A stretch of 64,000 nucleotides of DNA from Polyangiaceae bacterium (GTDB taxonomy: Bacteria; Myxococcota_A; Polyangia; Polyangiales; Polyangiaceae). Shown here piece after piece: positions 25,842 through 34,035 of this stretch. Each line of letters opens with the position of its first letter. The first letter of the stretch is position 1. The stretch covers positions 94,622-158,621 of the forward strand of contig JAFGBI010000225.1 in the NCBI GenBank assembly GCA_016933275.1, written 5' to 3'. Made by a program: the position numbers and the translations under genes. The notes under the pieces were generated by a model that was not told the DNA's origin, did not search any database, and saw only the letters and a list, made by a program, of their open reading frames with translations.

Positions 25842-26897
25842 ATGGTGGGCCTGACGAGGTTGGTCGTACCGTTCGCCGTCGCCGCGGCGCTTGGTCTGGT
25901 GTCAATGGGTGCGTTCGGGCAGTCCGATACCGAACGCGCTGGCGCCCGCGCTGCGGCCGAGGCCGGAGTCCGGGCCTACAGCGAGGAGAAGTATCAGGAG
26001 GCGCTCGACCTCTTCACCCGAGCCGAGAGCCTGGTCCACGCTCCCCCCCACCTTCTATACATCGCCCGGTCCGAGGAGAAGCTCGGCCACCTGGTGGCGG
26101 CCAAGGAGGCCTACAACAAGATCGTCCGCGAGGCGGTGCCGGCATCGGCGCCGCTAGCGTTCGTGAACGCGAGGACCGACGCGGAGAGGGAGCTGGCCGC
26201 CCTCGAGCCGCGGATCCCAGTCGTCACGGTGGTGGTGGAGGGAAACGGGGCGAACGAGGCCATGGTGACGGTGAACGGCGAGGAGCTCCCCAAGGCCCTG
26301 GTCGGGATCCCGCATCCCATGGACCCAGGCGAACACCACTTTCAGGCCAAGATCGGCAATGCGGCCAGTGAGGTGGTGACCAGAACGGTAGCAGAGCGGT
26401 CCGCCGAGACCATCACCCTCACCCTGGTCGGCGATCCCGGGACCGCGGCGACCGCAGCGACGGCCCAAGCGGAGCAGCCTGCGGTCGCGCCGCCCGTGGA
26501 ACCCCAACCGTCCGCGGCGGCCGACGCCGATCGGGGCACCAAACCGAGCAAGATCCCGGCCTACGTCGCCTTCGGCGTCGGTGGCGTCGGTGTCATCGCC
26601 GGCACGGTGTTCCTCGTCGTGCGGGGGAGCAAGCAATCCGAATCGGACTCGCTGTTCGACGAGTGTCTCGGCCGCGTGTGCTCCCAGGACGAGCGAGACG
26701 ACATCGTCGACATGGACAAGAGCGCGGCGAGCGCGGGTACCATGAGCTGGGTTGGCTACGCCGTGGGCGCAGCGGGGATCGGTACCGGGGTGGCGCTGCT
26801 CGTCACGAGCAAGCAGGGCAAGCGAGAGCAGGCCGAAGGCACGTTCGTGCGACCCTTCGTGGGCGCGGCGCACGCCGGGCTCTACGGTCGTTTCTGA
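25842..26897 (+). CDS. Exported TPR protein with PEGA-like domain and C-terminal TM helices
   Basis: 351 residues from ATG 25842; the GTG at 25824 is an alternative. A Sec signal (VVPFAVAAALGLVSMGAFG) is followed by a TPR pair (AGVRAYSEEKYQEALDLFTRAESL; HLLYIARSEEKLGHLVAAKEAYNKIV), a beta domain of the PEGA type (VTVNGEELPKALVGIPHPMDPGEHHFQA), a Pro-rich linker and two TM helices (YVAFGVGGVGVIAGTVFLVV; SWVGYAVGAAGIGTGVALLV). The same architecture occurs again at 52227-53222. Such proteins are very common beside Ser/Thr kinases in Polyangia and are thought to act in the envelope; the exact role is unknown. Confidence 0.8.
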   Translation: MVGLTRLVVPFAVAAALGLVSMGAFGQSDTERAGARAAAEAGVRAYSEEKYQEALDLFTRAESLVHAPPHLLYIARSEEKLGHLVAAKEAYNKIVREAVPASAPLAFVNARTDAERELAALEPRIPVVTVVVEGNGANEAMVTVNGEELPKALVGIPHPMDPGEHHFQAKIGNAASEVVTRTVAERSAETITLTLVGDPGTAATAATAQAEQPAVAPPVEPQPSAAADADRGTKPSKIPAYVAFGVGGVGVIAGTVFLVVRGSKQSESDSLFDECLGRVCSQDERDDIVDMDKSAASAGTMSWVGYAVGAAGIGTGVALLVTSKQGKREQAEGTFVRPFVGAAHAGLYGRF

Positions 26898-26909
26898 AAG
26901 GCGATTCGA

Positions 26910-29225
26910 ATGGCGACGAACGGGCTGGGACTGCGACGGTGGGCGGTGGTTTCCGGGATCGGGGCGATCTGGGTGTTCGCGTGCACGGCGAAGGACCGAG
27001 ATCTCTCCGAGTTGATGGATGACGAGGGGACGGAGACGGGAGCCAGGGGCGGAGCAGCGGGCGCGGATGCCGGGACGAACGGCGGCGGGGGCGGGGAGCC
27101 TGGCGTCGGCGGCAGTGGAGCCACGGTACCCGGTGGGGCCGCGGGTGCGGAGCCGGGTGGCACCGCGGGGACCGGGGCCACGGAACCGGGTGGCGCCGCA
27201 GGCGCGGAGCCGGGTGGCACCGGTGGCCAGGCGGGACAAGGCGCCGGCAGCGCTGGGGAAGCGGGGGCGATGGGAGGCGGCGCGGGTGGCGTCGTCGCCT
27301 GCGTGGATCCCCAGACGATGTGCCTCGGGGTGTGCACGGATCTCGCCACGGACGCAGCCAACTGCGGCGTCTGCGGCAACGACTGCGGGGAGGGCAAGAC
27401 CTGCGCGGACCATGTCTGCGTCTGCGACGACGAGCACCTGAATTGCGCCGCCGTCTGCATCGACCCGAACACCGACGACGACAACTGCGGCGGCTGCGGG
27501 ACCGAATGCCCTGACGACCGCGCCTGCGCCGAGGGGATCTGTACCTGCGCGGCGCCGCTGATCGAGTGCGACGGTCGGTGCGTCTACCCCGCCTCGGACA
27601 TCACCAATTGCGGGGAGTGCGGCCGTCGCTGCAGCGTGGGGGCATCCTGTATCGACTCGGATTGCCGTTGCCCGGAGGGCCGCGAGCTCTGCGAGGTCGA
27701 GGGCATCGAGCTTTGCCTCGACACGTCCTCCGACACCAACAACTGCGGTGGCTGCGGCGATGCCTGCGGCGCCAACCAGGTGTGCGCGAACAGCGAGTGC
27801 GAGTGCACCGGCGGGCTCGCGCTCTGCGACGGCGAGTGCGTCAACACCAACGCCGACGGTGAGAATTGCGGCCAGTGTAACCACACGTGCACGGGCGGTA
27901 CGTACTGCGTGGGGGGCAATTGCCAGTCGGACTGCGTGTTGGACATCTGCGGCGCCTCCTGCGTGGACCTCGACACCAACATCCAGCACTGCGGCCAGTG
28001 CGACCACGCCTGTGCGCTGCCGCATGCCACCCAAATCTGTTCGGACGGAGTCTGCGGCCTCGGCCCCTGCGACACGAACTGGTACGACCTCGACCAGGAC
28101 GTGGACACGGGCTGCGAGTACCTCTGCACGTCCGATCCACTCGTAACGGAGTCCTGCTCCGACCCGAACCTCTCGAGGGACGGCAGCGACAACGACTGCG
28201 ACGGAGACACCGACTGCGCGTTCATCGAAGCGACCTTCCCGGAGTCCGGCAAGGCGGCCGCCGCCGAGGACGTGTTCATCAAGATCCAGAAGCTCTACGA
28301 TGCGGCGGTCACCTTCCAGTGTCGCTCGGCCAAGGTGGGCTCGGAGCTGCCGCCGACCTGGTCGCCCTGCCCCACCGCCGCCAGCGACCCGTACAAGGTC
28401 CTGCCCTGGACAGCAGACCAGTCGTCGGACCCGGCGAACGACGGGCGCTGGATGACCCAGGTGCGGATGCGGTTCACGGCCAACGGGCACGTGAGCGCGC
28501 CCACACCCGTGTTCCAGTATTACCTTCACCACAGCCTCAGCGGCGAGAAGGCCGAGATTTGCAAGCCGGCGGCCACCGACGCGGCCTTCTTCTCGGCAGC
28601 GAGTCCGTATCTGCTCGCCGGGATCGGCAGGCCGCCGACCTTCGCCGAGGCCGAGACGTACATCGCGAACCCGTTCATCAACGTGCCGTTCTCGCCGCCC
28701 ACCGTGCAGACGCTGTCCTGGGACCTCAACGGCCGGGACCGAACCATCGAGATGCTCTCGCTGAGGCGGCGGTTCGTGCTCGACGCGGCCCGCACGCTCC
28801 TGCTCGTCACGCGGGTCTATACCTCGAGGCGGGGCTCGGACGAGCGGATGGCTTGCGAGGTCGGCATGATCCACAAGCACGACTATTTCGACGGCTCCAC
28901 CTACGACATCAACCGTCAGTTCTACAACCACTGCGATGCCTGGGTGCTAAACCGGGCGGGCGCGGGCGTCTGTCTCGACGTCCAGTCGAGCGGGACGATT
29001 CGGGTCATGAACCCGACCAGCGCTCAGCTCAAGAAGCGCTTCCCCGCCACGGTCCTGTTCGACGACGCGGACAACCTCATGTGGAGGAAGCTCCAGGCGG
29101 GCGGTGCCTCCTCCTCGGACCACTTCTCGCCCAAGTGCTACACCGCGCCGGACTGCCCGCGCTCGGAAGAGGAGCTCTATCTGCCCGACCGAGACCTGTT
29201 CCCGGGTCTGCCGGATCTGCCCTGA
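26910..29225 (+). CDS. Cys-rich surface lipoprotein with NCGxCG repeats
   Basis: ATG 26910, 12 bases after the TPR gene stop, so probably co-transcribed. Lipoprotein signal WAVVSGIGAIWVFAC (Cys about residue 25), then a Gly/Ala/Pro linker with GGAAGAEPGGT repeats. From about 130 to 400 come seven to eight repeats of about 35 residues built on NCGxCGxxC and D-x-D/N-x-D (TDAANCGVCGNDCGEGKTC, TDDDNCGGCGTEC), which should be disulfide-bonded and may bind calcium. The last 350 residues form a separate domain with few Cys (WDLNGRDRTIEMLSLRRRF, YDINRQFYNHCDAWVLN). Known only as a myxobacterial surface family; likely adhesion or matrix. The long antisense ORF 26154..28931 is a shadow. Confidence 0.8.
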   Translation: MATNGLGLRRWAVVSGIGAIWVFACTAKDRDLSELMDDEGTETGARGGAAGADAGTNGGGGGEPGVGGSGATVPGGAAGAEPGGTAGTGATEPGGAAGAEPGGTGGQAGQGAGSAGEAGAMGGGAGGVVACVDPQTMCLGVCTDLATDAANCGVCGNDCGEGKTCADHVCVCDDEHLNCAAVCIDPNTDDDNCGGCGTECPDDRACAEGICTCAAPLIECDGRCVYPASDITNCGECGRRCSVGASCIDSDCRCPEGRELCEVEGIELCLDTSSDTNNCGGCGDACGANQVCANSECECTGGLALCDGECVNTNADGENCGQCNHTCTGGTYCVGGNCQSDCVLDICGASCVDLDTNIQHCGQCDHACALPHATQICSDGVCGLGPCDTNWYDLDQDVDTGCEYLCTSDPLVTESCSDPNLSRDGSDNDCDGDTDCAFIEATFPESGKAAAAEDVFIKIQKLYDAAVTFQCRSAKVGSELPPTWSPCPTAASDPYKVLPWTADQSSDPANDGRWMTQVRMRFTANGHVSAPTPVFQYYLHHSLSGEKAEICKPAATDAAFFSAASPYLLAGIGRPPTFAEAETYIANPFINVPFSPPTVQTLSWDLNGRDRTIEMLSLRRRFVLDAARTLLLVTRVYTSRRGSDERMACEVGMIHKHDYFDGSTYDINRQFYNHCDAWVLNRAGAGVCLDVQSSGTIRVMNPTSAQLKKRFPATVLFDDADNLMWRKLQAGGASSSDHFSPKCYTAPDCPRSEEELYLPDRDLFPGLPDLP

Positions 29226-29449
29226 GCTCGGGTTTCGTTGGGCCTCGGGTGGCGCTACCATGGCTCCCGCCGGAGCGCCGGCGGCCCTCGCGACCCAGGT
29301 CGCGACCGTCCACGAGTCGTCATGGGGACCGCGGTCCCGGACGGCTCTCATACGGTCCCACTCGCCGGCGATCCGTACCTTCCCGCCGTCCGCTCCGGCA
29401 GTTCGTCCTTCCGACGTTGGTTGTTCGACGCCAGGCTGGCTGAGCAAAG
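29226..29449 (+). ncRNA. Structured leader upstream of the reverse transcriptase (candidate non-coding RNA)
   Basis: The 224 bases between the lipoprotein stop and the reverse transcriptase start have no gene but several perfect palindromes: CGCCGG-ag-CGCCGGCG near 29270, TCGCGACC-ca-GGTCGCGA at 29288-29305, and GGGACCGCGGTCCC at 29325-29338. Many bacterial reverse transcriptases (retrons, DRT2, DRT9) use an RNA encoded directly upstream as template or cofactor. Whether this is transcribed as such is unknown; part could simply be the terminator of the upstream gene. Confidence 0.3.
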
Positions 29450-30877
29450 ATGCCGCCATCCGCGCTCGCGGGGCTCTTCGCCCCCAAGCTCTACCTGAGG
29501 AAGCTCGCCGAGCTCGAGGCGCGCTGGCGTGAGCGGCGGCGTCTCGATCGGGTGACGAGCGGCGGGCTCTCGCTGCTCGACCTCGGCGCCCGCGGACCCG
29601 AGCTGGTGAGCGAGATCGTGCGGGCGGTGCGACGAGACGAGTACGAACTCGGCCCGCTCCACGAGGTCGAAGCACGGGTCGAGGGCAAGCGGCGCACGCT
29701 CTATCTCCCAAACCTCACGGACGCGCTGGTGCTCGCGGTGCTGGCCGATCGGCTCGCCGCGATCCTCGAGCCGTCGCTCTCGCCCCACCTCTACTCGTAT
29801 CGACGGGGGCGCTCTTCGTGGCAGGCGCTCCGGGGTCTCCAAGGGTTCCTGGCCGAGCACCGGGCCCGGCTGCCGGTCCGCGAACGTGGCCTCTACGGTC
29901 TTCACCGCGACGTCGCTCGATATGGCGAGTCGATCCCGACTGGCCGCGGGGCACCGATCCACGAGAAGGTCGAGCGATTGCTCGCGCCCCATCGGGCCGA
30001 GACCGAGGCACCGGTGTTCGAGCGACTCCTCAAGGCCGCCATCCGGCCGCGAGTCGTCAGGGACGGGGCGCGGTCTCATCGGTTGAAGCGGGGGCTCCCC
30101 ACGGGATCGCCCATCCAGCCCGCCCTCTGCAACCTCTACCTCGCGGGGCTCGACCAGGAGCTCGAGCGCCTCCCCGGTGCCTTCTACGCTCGTTTCGGCG
30201 ACGACATCCTGTTCTTGCACCCTGACGCCGCCGTGGTGCAGAGCGCGAGCGAGCTCGTCGATCGCGAGCTAGCCCGGCTGGGACTCACGACCAAGCCCGA
30301 GAAGCGCCGAGACTTCTACCTGAACGGCTGCGGCCGTTCGGGAGCGGCGTGGCCCACGGCTCGAGCGGGCACGGACCTCGAGTATCTCGGCGCGCGGGTG
30401 GCGTTCACGGGCAACATCGGGCTCAAGCGCGAGAAGCTGCGGAGGCTGCTCGGTCGGCTGCGACGACGCCTCCGCAACACGGCGGTGCTCCTCCGCGCGG
30501 AGTCGCGCGAGGAGCGGGCGCGAACCCTGTGCGCGGTCGTGGAGGTTGCCCTCGACCCGACGTCGCCCCTGGCGGAGCCGACCACGATGCTCCTCCATTT
30601 CGTCCTCGACGACCGGCGTGGGCTTCGCCAGGTAGACCATCTGATCGCGCTCGCCGTGGCCGAGCTCGTCGCCGGACGCCGCGGGCCGCGCGCCTTTCGC
30701 CAGGCGCCTCCCCGGTGGCTGCGAGCGCTCGGCCTGCCCTCGCTCGAGGACCGGCGCAACACGATGGGGGGGAAAGCTCGCACGGCCCCACACACCACGC
30801 CGCCCGTCACCGACGACCCCTCGATCCACGGATCCTACCGCGATCTTTCGACGGACGACGACGGGGGTGACCCGTGA
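29450..30877 (+). CDS. Reverse transcriptase of an unassigned group (FGDD active site)
   Basis: 475 residues from ATG 29450 with no strong ribosome binding site. RT blocks in order: ADRLAAILEPSLSPHLYSYRRGRSSWQAL (block 2, about 100-128), LHRDVARYGESIP (block 3 with the first catalytic Asp, about 152), RGLPTGSPIQPALCNLYLAGLD (block 4, about 212), YARFGDDILFL (block 5, FGDD in place of YADD, about 245), LGLTTKPEKRRDF (block 6) and LEYLGARVAFTGNIGLKREKLRRLL (block 7/thumb). There is no maturase or endonuclease domain and no group II intron around it, so it is not an intron RT. The C-terminus is short and Ser/Asp-rich. It overlaps the next gene by GTGA, which implies a joint function. The group cannot be assigned without a tree. 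Confidence 0.85.
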   Translation: MPPSALAGLFAPKLYLRKLAELEARWRERRRLDRVTSGGLSLLDLGARGPELVSEIVRAVRRDEYELGPLHEVEARVEGKRRTLYLPNLTDALVLAVLADRLAAILEPSLSPHLYSYRRGRSSWQALRGLQGFLAEHRARLPVRERGLYGLHRDVARYGESIPTGRGAPIHEKVERLLAPHRAETEAPVFERLLKAAIRPRVVRDGARSHRLKRGLPTGSPIQPALCNLYLAGLDQELERLPGAFYARFGDDILFLHPDAAVVQSASELVDRELARLGLTTKPEKRRDFYLNGCGRSGAAWPTARAGTDLEYLGARVAFTGNIGLKREKLRRLLGRLRRRLRNTAVLLRAESREERARTLCAVVEVALDPTSPLAEPTTMLLHFVLDDRRGLRQVDHLIALAVAELVAGRRGPRAFRQAPPRWLRALGLPSLEDRRNTMGGKARTAPHTTPPVTDDPSIHGSYRDLSTDDDGGDP

Positions 30878-32946
30878 AGACGCTCCGCGCCTGGCTCGCT
30901 CGGGAGCGACGCCGCCTGGAACGAACACCTCGCCTGGCGGACGCGCTCGTCACCGACCGAGGCCTTTGGTACGCGGCGTATCGGCTCCGGTACGGGGTCG
31001 TTCGCGTCGCTCTGCGCACAGCGCTCCACGTCGTGGAGCTCGCCCTGCTCTCGCTGGTGTTCCCCTTGTCCTGGCTCGCCCCCGTGTTCATCGTGCGCAC
31101 GGCGAGCTCCCTCTTCGCGGTGCTCTGGTGGGGAGGGCTCGAGGCCCTCCGGGAGCAGGTCCGTCGGCTCGCGCGCGAACGCCGAGGCGACGCCGTGGGC
31201 GGAGTCATCGACGACTGGCTCGTCTTGAGCGTGATCGTGGCGGCCGCGCTGCAGCTCGTCGCCGTGGGCTGGGCGGCGTTCGGTCCGGATCCCGTGGGCG
31301 GCTTCAGCATCTTCGACGCCTACGCCATCGCCGCGGGGATCCGGGTCGGGCTGGAAACCATCGCCCGCACCTACCACTCTGGCATCTTCGCCCTGCGCCG
31401 CATCTATCGGCCCCTCTGGACCCTGCTCCTGATCGATGTCTTCGACTTGCTCGGCCCGCTCCTGCTCTGGCGGGCCGTCGGTACCTGGTCGTTTGCTACA
31501 AGCATCCTGGCGGTGGGGCTCCTCAGGGTGGGGATCCTCCTTCACTACACCCGCCGCGGCTACCGAGGGGCGCGCTTGGCAGACCGTCAGCTGCTTCAGG
31601 CGGCGCGCCGAGCACCGCGACGCCTCGCCAAACTCGGGCTCGGCACCGCAGCCAGCCACGCGCTCGCCGCCGCTGCCGGACAGGTGGATTCGCTCGTGCT
31701 GATGGCGCTCGTCGCGGGCTCGCGCGCCGGGACGTCGCTCCGCCTGGCGGCCACCCTGTTCGTGCTCTCTCCGTTGCTCGGGGCCGGTGTGGGCTGGGCC
31801 CGGGTGTTCTACTTCGATTTCAAGCGCCTCCAGCGCGGCGCCCCGCTCTTCCTCGTGGAGCGCTTCGAGGGCCTGGTGGGCAACGTCGCTGGTGGGTTCC
31901 CCATCCTCTGCTGGGCGCTCGGGTTCGCTTCCGCCAGCCTCGTCGCGCCGGAGGTGGTGAACGCGGGATCCCTCGTCCTACTGCCGTTTCTGGTGGCTCG
32001 GTCGCTGTTTGCCCTCCGGCACGTCCAGGCCTTCGCCTACCAGGACCACCGCGTCCAGGCCGCGCTCGCCCTGGCGGTGCTCGTGGGCCTCGGGCTCGTG
32101 GTCGTCCTACCAGAAGACGAACACCTCTTGTTGGGTGCGCTCACCCTGGTGCTGGTGGTGGCGATCGTGGCGGTGCCGGCTGCGCGTCGCCCGGCGTCGG
32201 GGCCATCCCTCGACAGCGTCCCGGAATTGCCCCTGCTCCGCTGGCTGCCCGCGGGGGTCGCCGCCGAGCTGCCGGCGCGGATCTGGAGGGTGCGCCATGA
32301 CCGCCGGCTCGCGTCGGGCGGGAAGCTGCGCGTCGCGCTCCGGCGGGTGGTCGGCGCGGGCGCATTCACCAGCCCCGCCGCCGATTCGCTGCTGCTGCTC
32401 TCGCTCGGGGAGGCGGAGCGCGACCGGGAGCGACGGTCTCTGATCCGCGCCGCTGGCGGGTGCATCCTCGCGATCGACTGCCTGGGCGCCGGACCGAACG
32501 GGCGCAGCGCGATCGCTGCCGCAGTCCGCGAGCCCGCGCTCGTGGAGGCGCTCGGCGGCGCCGACACCGGGCGCCGACGCACCAGGCGCGCAGACGACCC
32601 GCCGGGCTCATCGATCCCCGACGCCCTGTGCGCGGAATTCGGGCGCCGGTTCCCCGATGGTGAGATCCTGCGGATGGACCGACGCGCGGACGCGCGCTTC
32701 CGGCGGAAGAAACCGGCAGACGTGCGCCAGCTCGTCGCGCTCGTCACCGGAGTGAGTTCACCTCGCCCGGTCGAACGGGTGTGGGGGGCGGAGGTGGACG
32801 GAGCCGTCTACGCACCACTCGGCGAGCCCGAGCTGGTCTTCGTCATGCGCCGGAGCTCGCCCCAGGAACCCAGGGGGAACTTCAAGCGGAGGGTCTGGGC
32901 AGCGAGCCTCGCGGCCTCGCTCATCGTCCTCGAGCTCACGGAATGA
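30874..32946 (+). CDS. Polytopic membrane protein coupled to the reverse transcriptase
   Basis: 690 residues from GTG 30874, overlapping the RT stop by 4 bases. About 12 TM helices fill residues 35-440, with a repeat-like layout reminiscent of MATE/Wzx-type flippases (GTAASHALAAAAGQVDSLVLMALVAG; FVLSPLLGAGVGWARVFYFDFKRL; ending in LLLGALTLVLVVAIVAVPA). A soluble C-terminal domain of about 240 residues follows (RVALRRVVGAGAFTSP, GGCILAIDCLGAGPNGRSAI, ALCAEFGRRFPDGEILRMDRR), with no motif I recognise, and a final hydrophobic stretch (AASLAASLIVLEL). Tight coupling to an RT suggests a membrane effector or a polymer exporter; that is inference. Confidence 0.7.
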   Translation: MKTLRAWLARERRRLERTPRLADALVTDRGLWYAAYRLRYGVVRVALRTALHVVELALLSLVFPLSWLAPVFIVRTASSLFAVLWWGGLEALREQVRRLARERRGDAVGGVIDDWLVLSVIVAAALQLVAVGWAAFGPDPVGGFSIFDAYAIAAGIRVGLETIARTYHSGIFALRRIYRPLWTLLLIDVFDLLGPLLLWRAVGTWSFATSILAVGLLRVGILLHYTRRGYRGARLADRQLLQAARRAPRRLAKLGLGTAASHALAAAAGQVDSLVLMALVAGSRAGTSLRLAATLFVLSPLLGAGVGWARVFYFDFKRLQRGAPLFLVERFEGLVGNVAGGFPILCWALGFASASLVAPEVVNAGSLVLLPFLVARSLFALRHVQAFAYQDHRVQAALALAVLVGLGLVVVLPEDEHLLLGALTLVLVVAIVAVPAARRPASGPSLDSVPELPLLRWLPAGVAAELPARIWRVRHDRRLASGGKLRVALRRVVGAGAFTSPAADSLLLLSLGEAERDRERRSLIRAAGGCILAIDCLGAGPNGRSAIAAAVREPALVEALGGADTGRRRTRRADDPPGSSIPDALCAEFGRRFPDGEILRMDRRADARFRRKKPADVRQLVALVTGVSSPRPVERVWGAEVDGAVYAPLGEPELVFVMRRSSPQEPRGNFKRRVWAASLAASLIVLELTE

Positions 32947-33079
32947 GCCCGGGGCAGGCCGGGGATCCATGACCGTGGCGTGGTTGGTTGGCAAGCTCGA
33001 GGGAGCACCTTCCTCGGGTGGCGCCGCTGCTGTAGCCTCCTATGAGCGCCGTGCGCTCGCCAGACCAGGAGAACGACCC

Positions 33080-33793
33080 ATGAATGCCTCGACAGTGATC
33101 CTGATCGCGCTCGTGACCTCGGTGGTTACCACGGTCGGTACGGTGTACGTGGTGGAACGATACGACATCGTCCCGCACGCAGCTCCATCGGCGCCGGAGA
33201 CGGTGGTGCCGAATTTCGTGGGCCAGATGGAGGCGGACGCCCGCAGCAACGCCGCGGCGGCGAACCTGACGATCGCCGTGTCCTCCCAAGAGGCCACCGA
33301 TGACCTCAAACCCGGTACGGTGCTGCGCCAATCTCTACCTGCTGGCCAGCGAGTATCCCCCCAGCAGACCATCGACGTCGTCCTGGCCCAAGCCCTCCCG
33401 AAGGTACCCACGTTGACGGGCCTCAGCGTGGAGGCGGCCACGGAACGGCTCAAGGAGGCAGGCTATTTTGCGCAGTTTGCCGGCACGGTAGCAGATGCCA
33501 AGATCGCCGCGGGGTTGGTCGCGAGACAGCTGCCGTCGGCGGACGCGGCATATGTGAAAGGGGCTGCCATCACCCTGCAGCTCTCGGGTGGCCCGGCCGA
33601 CGTCGAGATGCCAAAGCTCCTCGGCCGGCCCTATGTCGAAGCGACCAAAGCCGTCGAGGCGCTGGGGCTCAAGCCGGTCGTCGGTTGGATCAGCGAGGGC
33701 GAGACCCCCGCATACGTCATCCTGCAACAGACGCCCGCGGCAGGCGAGAAGGTCGAACCCGGCGGCGTGGTGCGCTTCGTCGTGAATCGATGA
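33080..33793 (+). CDS. Membrane-anchored protein with three PASTA domains
   Basis: I start at ATG 33080 (MNASTVILIAL) because AGGAG lies 8 bases upstream; the track start at 32969 is unsupported. One TM helix (TVILIALVTSVVTTVGTVYVV) anchors 200 periplasmic residues made of three PASTA repeats: VPNFVGQMEADARSNAAAAN, VPTLTGLSVEAATERLKEAG and MPKLLGRPYVEATKAVEALG, each ending in a GxxVxxxx strand. PASTA domains bind peptidoglycan fragments or beta-lactam-like ligands and are usually part of PknB kinases or PBPs. Here they stand alone without a kinase domain. Gene spacing to neighbours (133 and 242 bases) argues for its own promoter. Confidence 0.85.
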   Translation: MNASTVILIALVTSVVTTVGTVYVVERYDIVPHAAPSAPETVVPNFVGQMEADARSNAAAANLTIAVSSQEATDDLKPGTVLRQSLPAGQRVSPQQTIDVVLAQALPKVPTLTGLSVEAATERLKEAGYFAQFAGTVADAKIAAGLVARQLPSADAAYVKGAAITLQLSGGPADVEMPKLLGRPYVEATKAVEALGLKPVVGWISEGETPAYVILQQTPAAGEKVEPGGVVRFVVNR

Positions 33794-34035
33794 CCAAACG
33801 AGCGGGCGGTCCGGCTCCCGGGCTGAACACTCCTAGAGCGCCTGCTCGATTCTTAGATGGCGAACAAATCCACTCACACTAACCAACCGGGCAGTCACAC
33901 GGTTGGCGAAACGGAGCTTTTTCCTGGCGATTCTTGTTTGGATCCACAACCAGAGACAAAAATCGGAACAGGCATCCTCGAAGGCGCCGTTTTGTGCTTT
34001 GCTTTTCGCCCTGGGCGTTTGCCGGAGGGCTGCCC

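Noticed and set aside
26154-28931. 925-residue minus-strand ORF opposite the TPR and NCGxCG lipoprotein genes
   Set aside because: It is antisense to two well-supported genes, composed of Arg/Val/Ala-biased text with no motif, and arises from high third-position GC.
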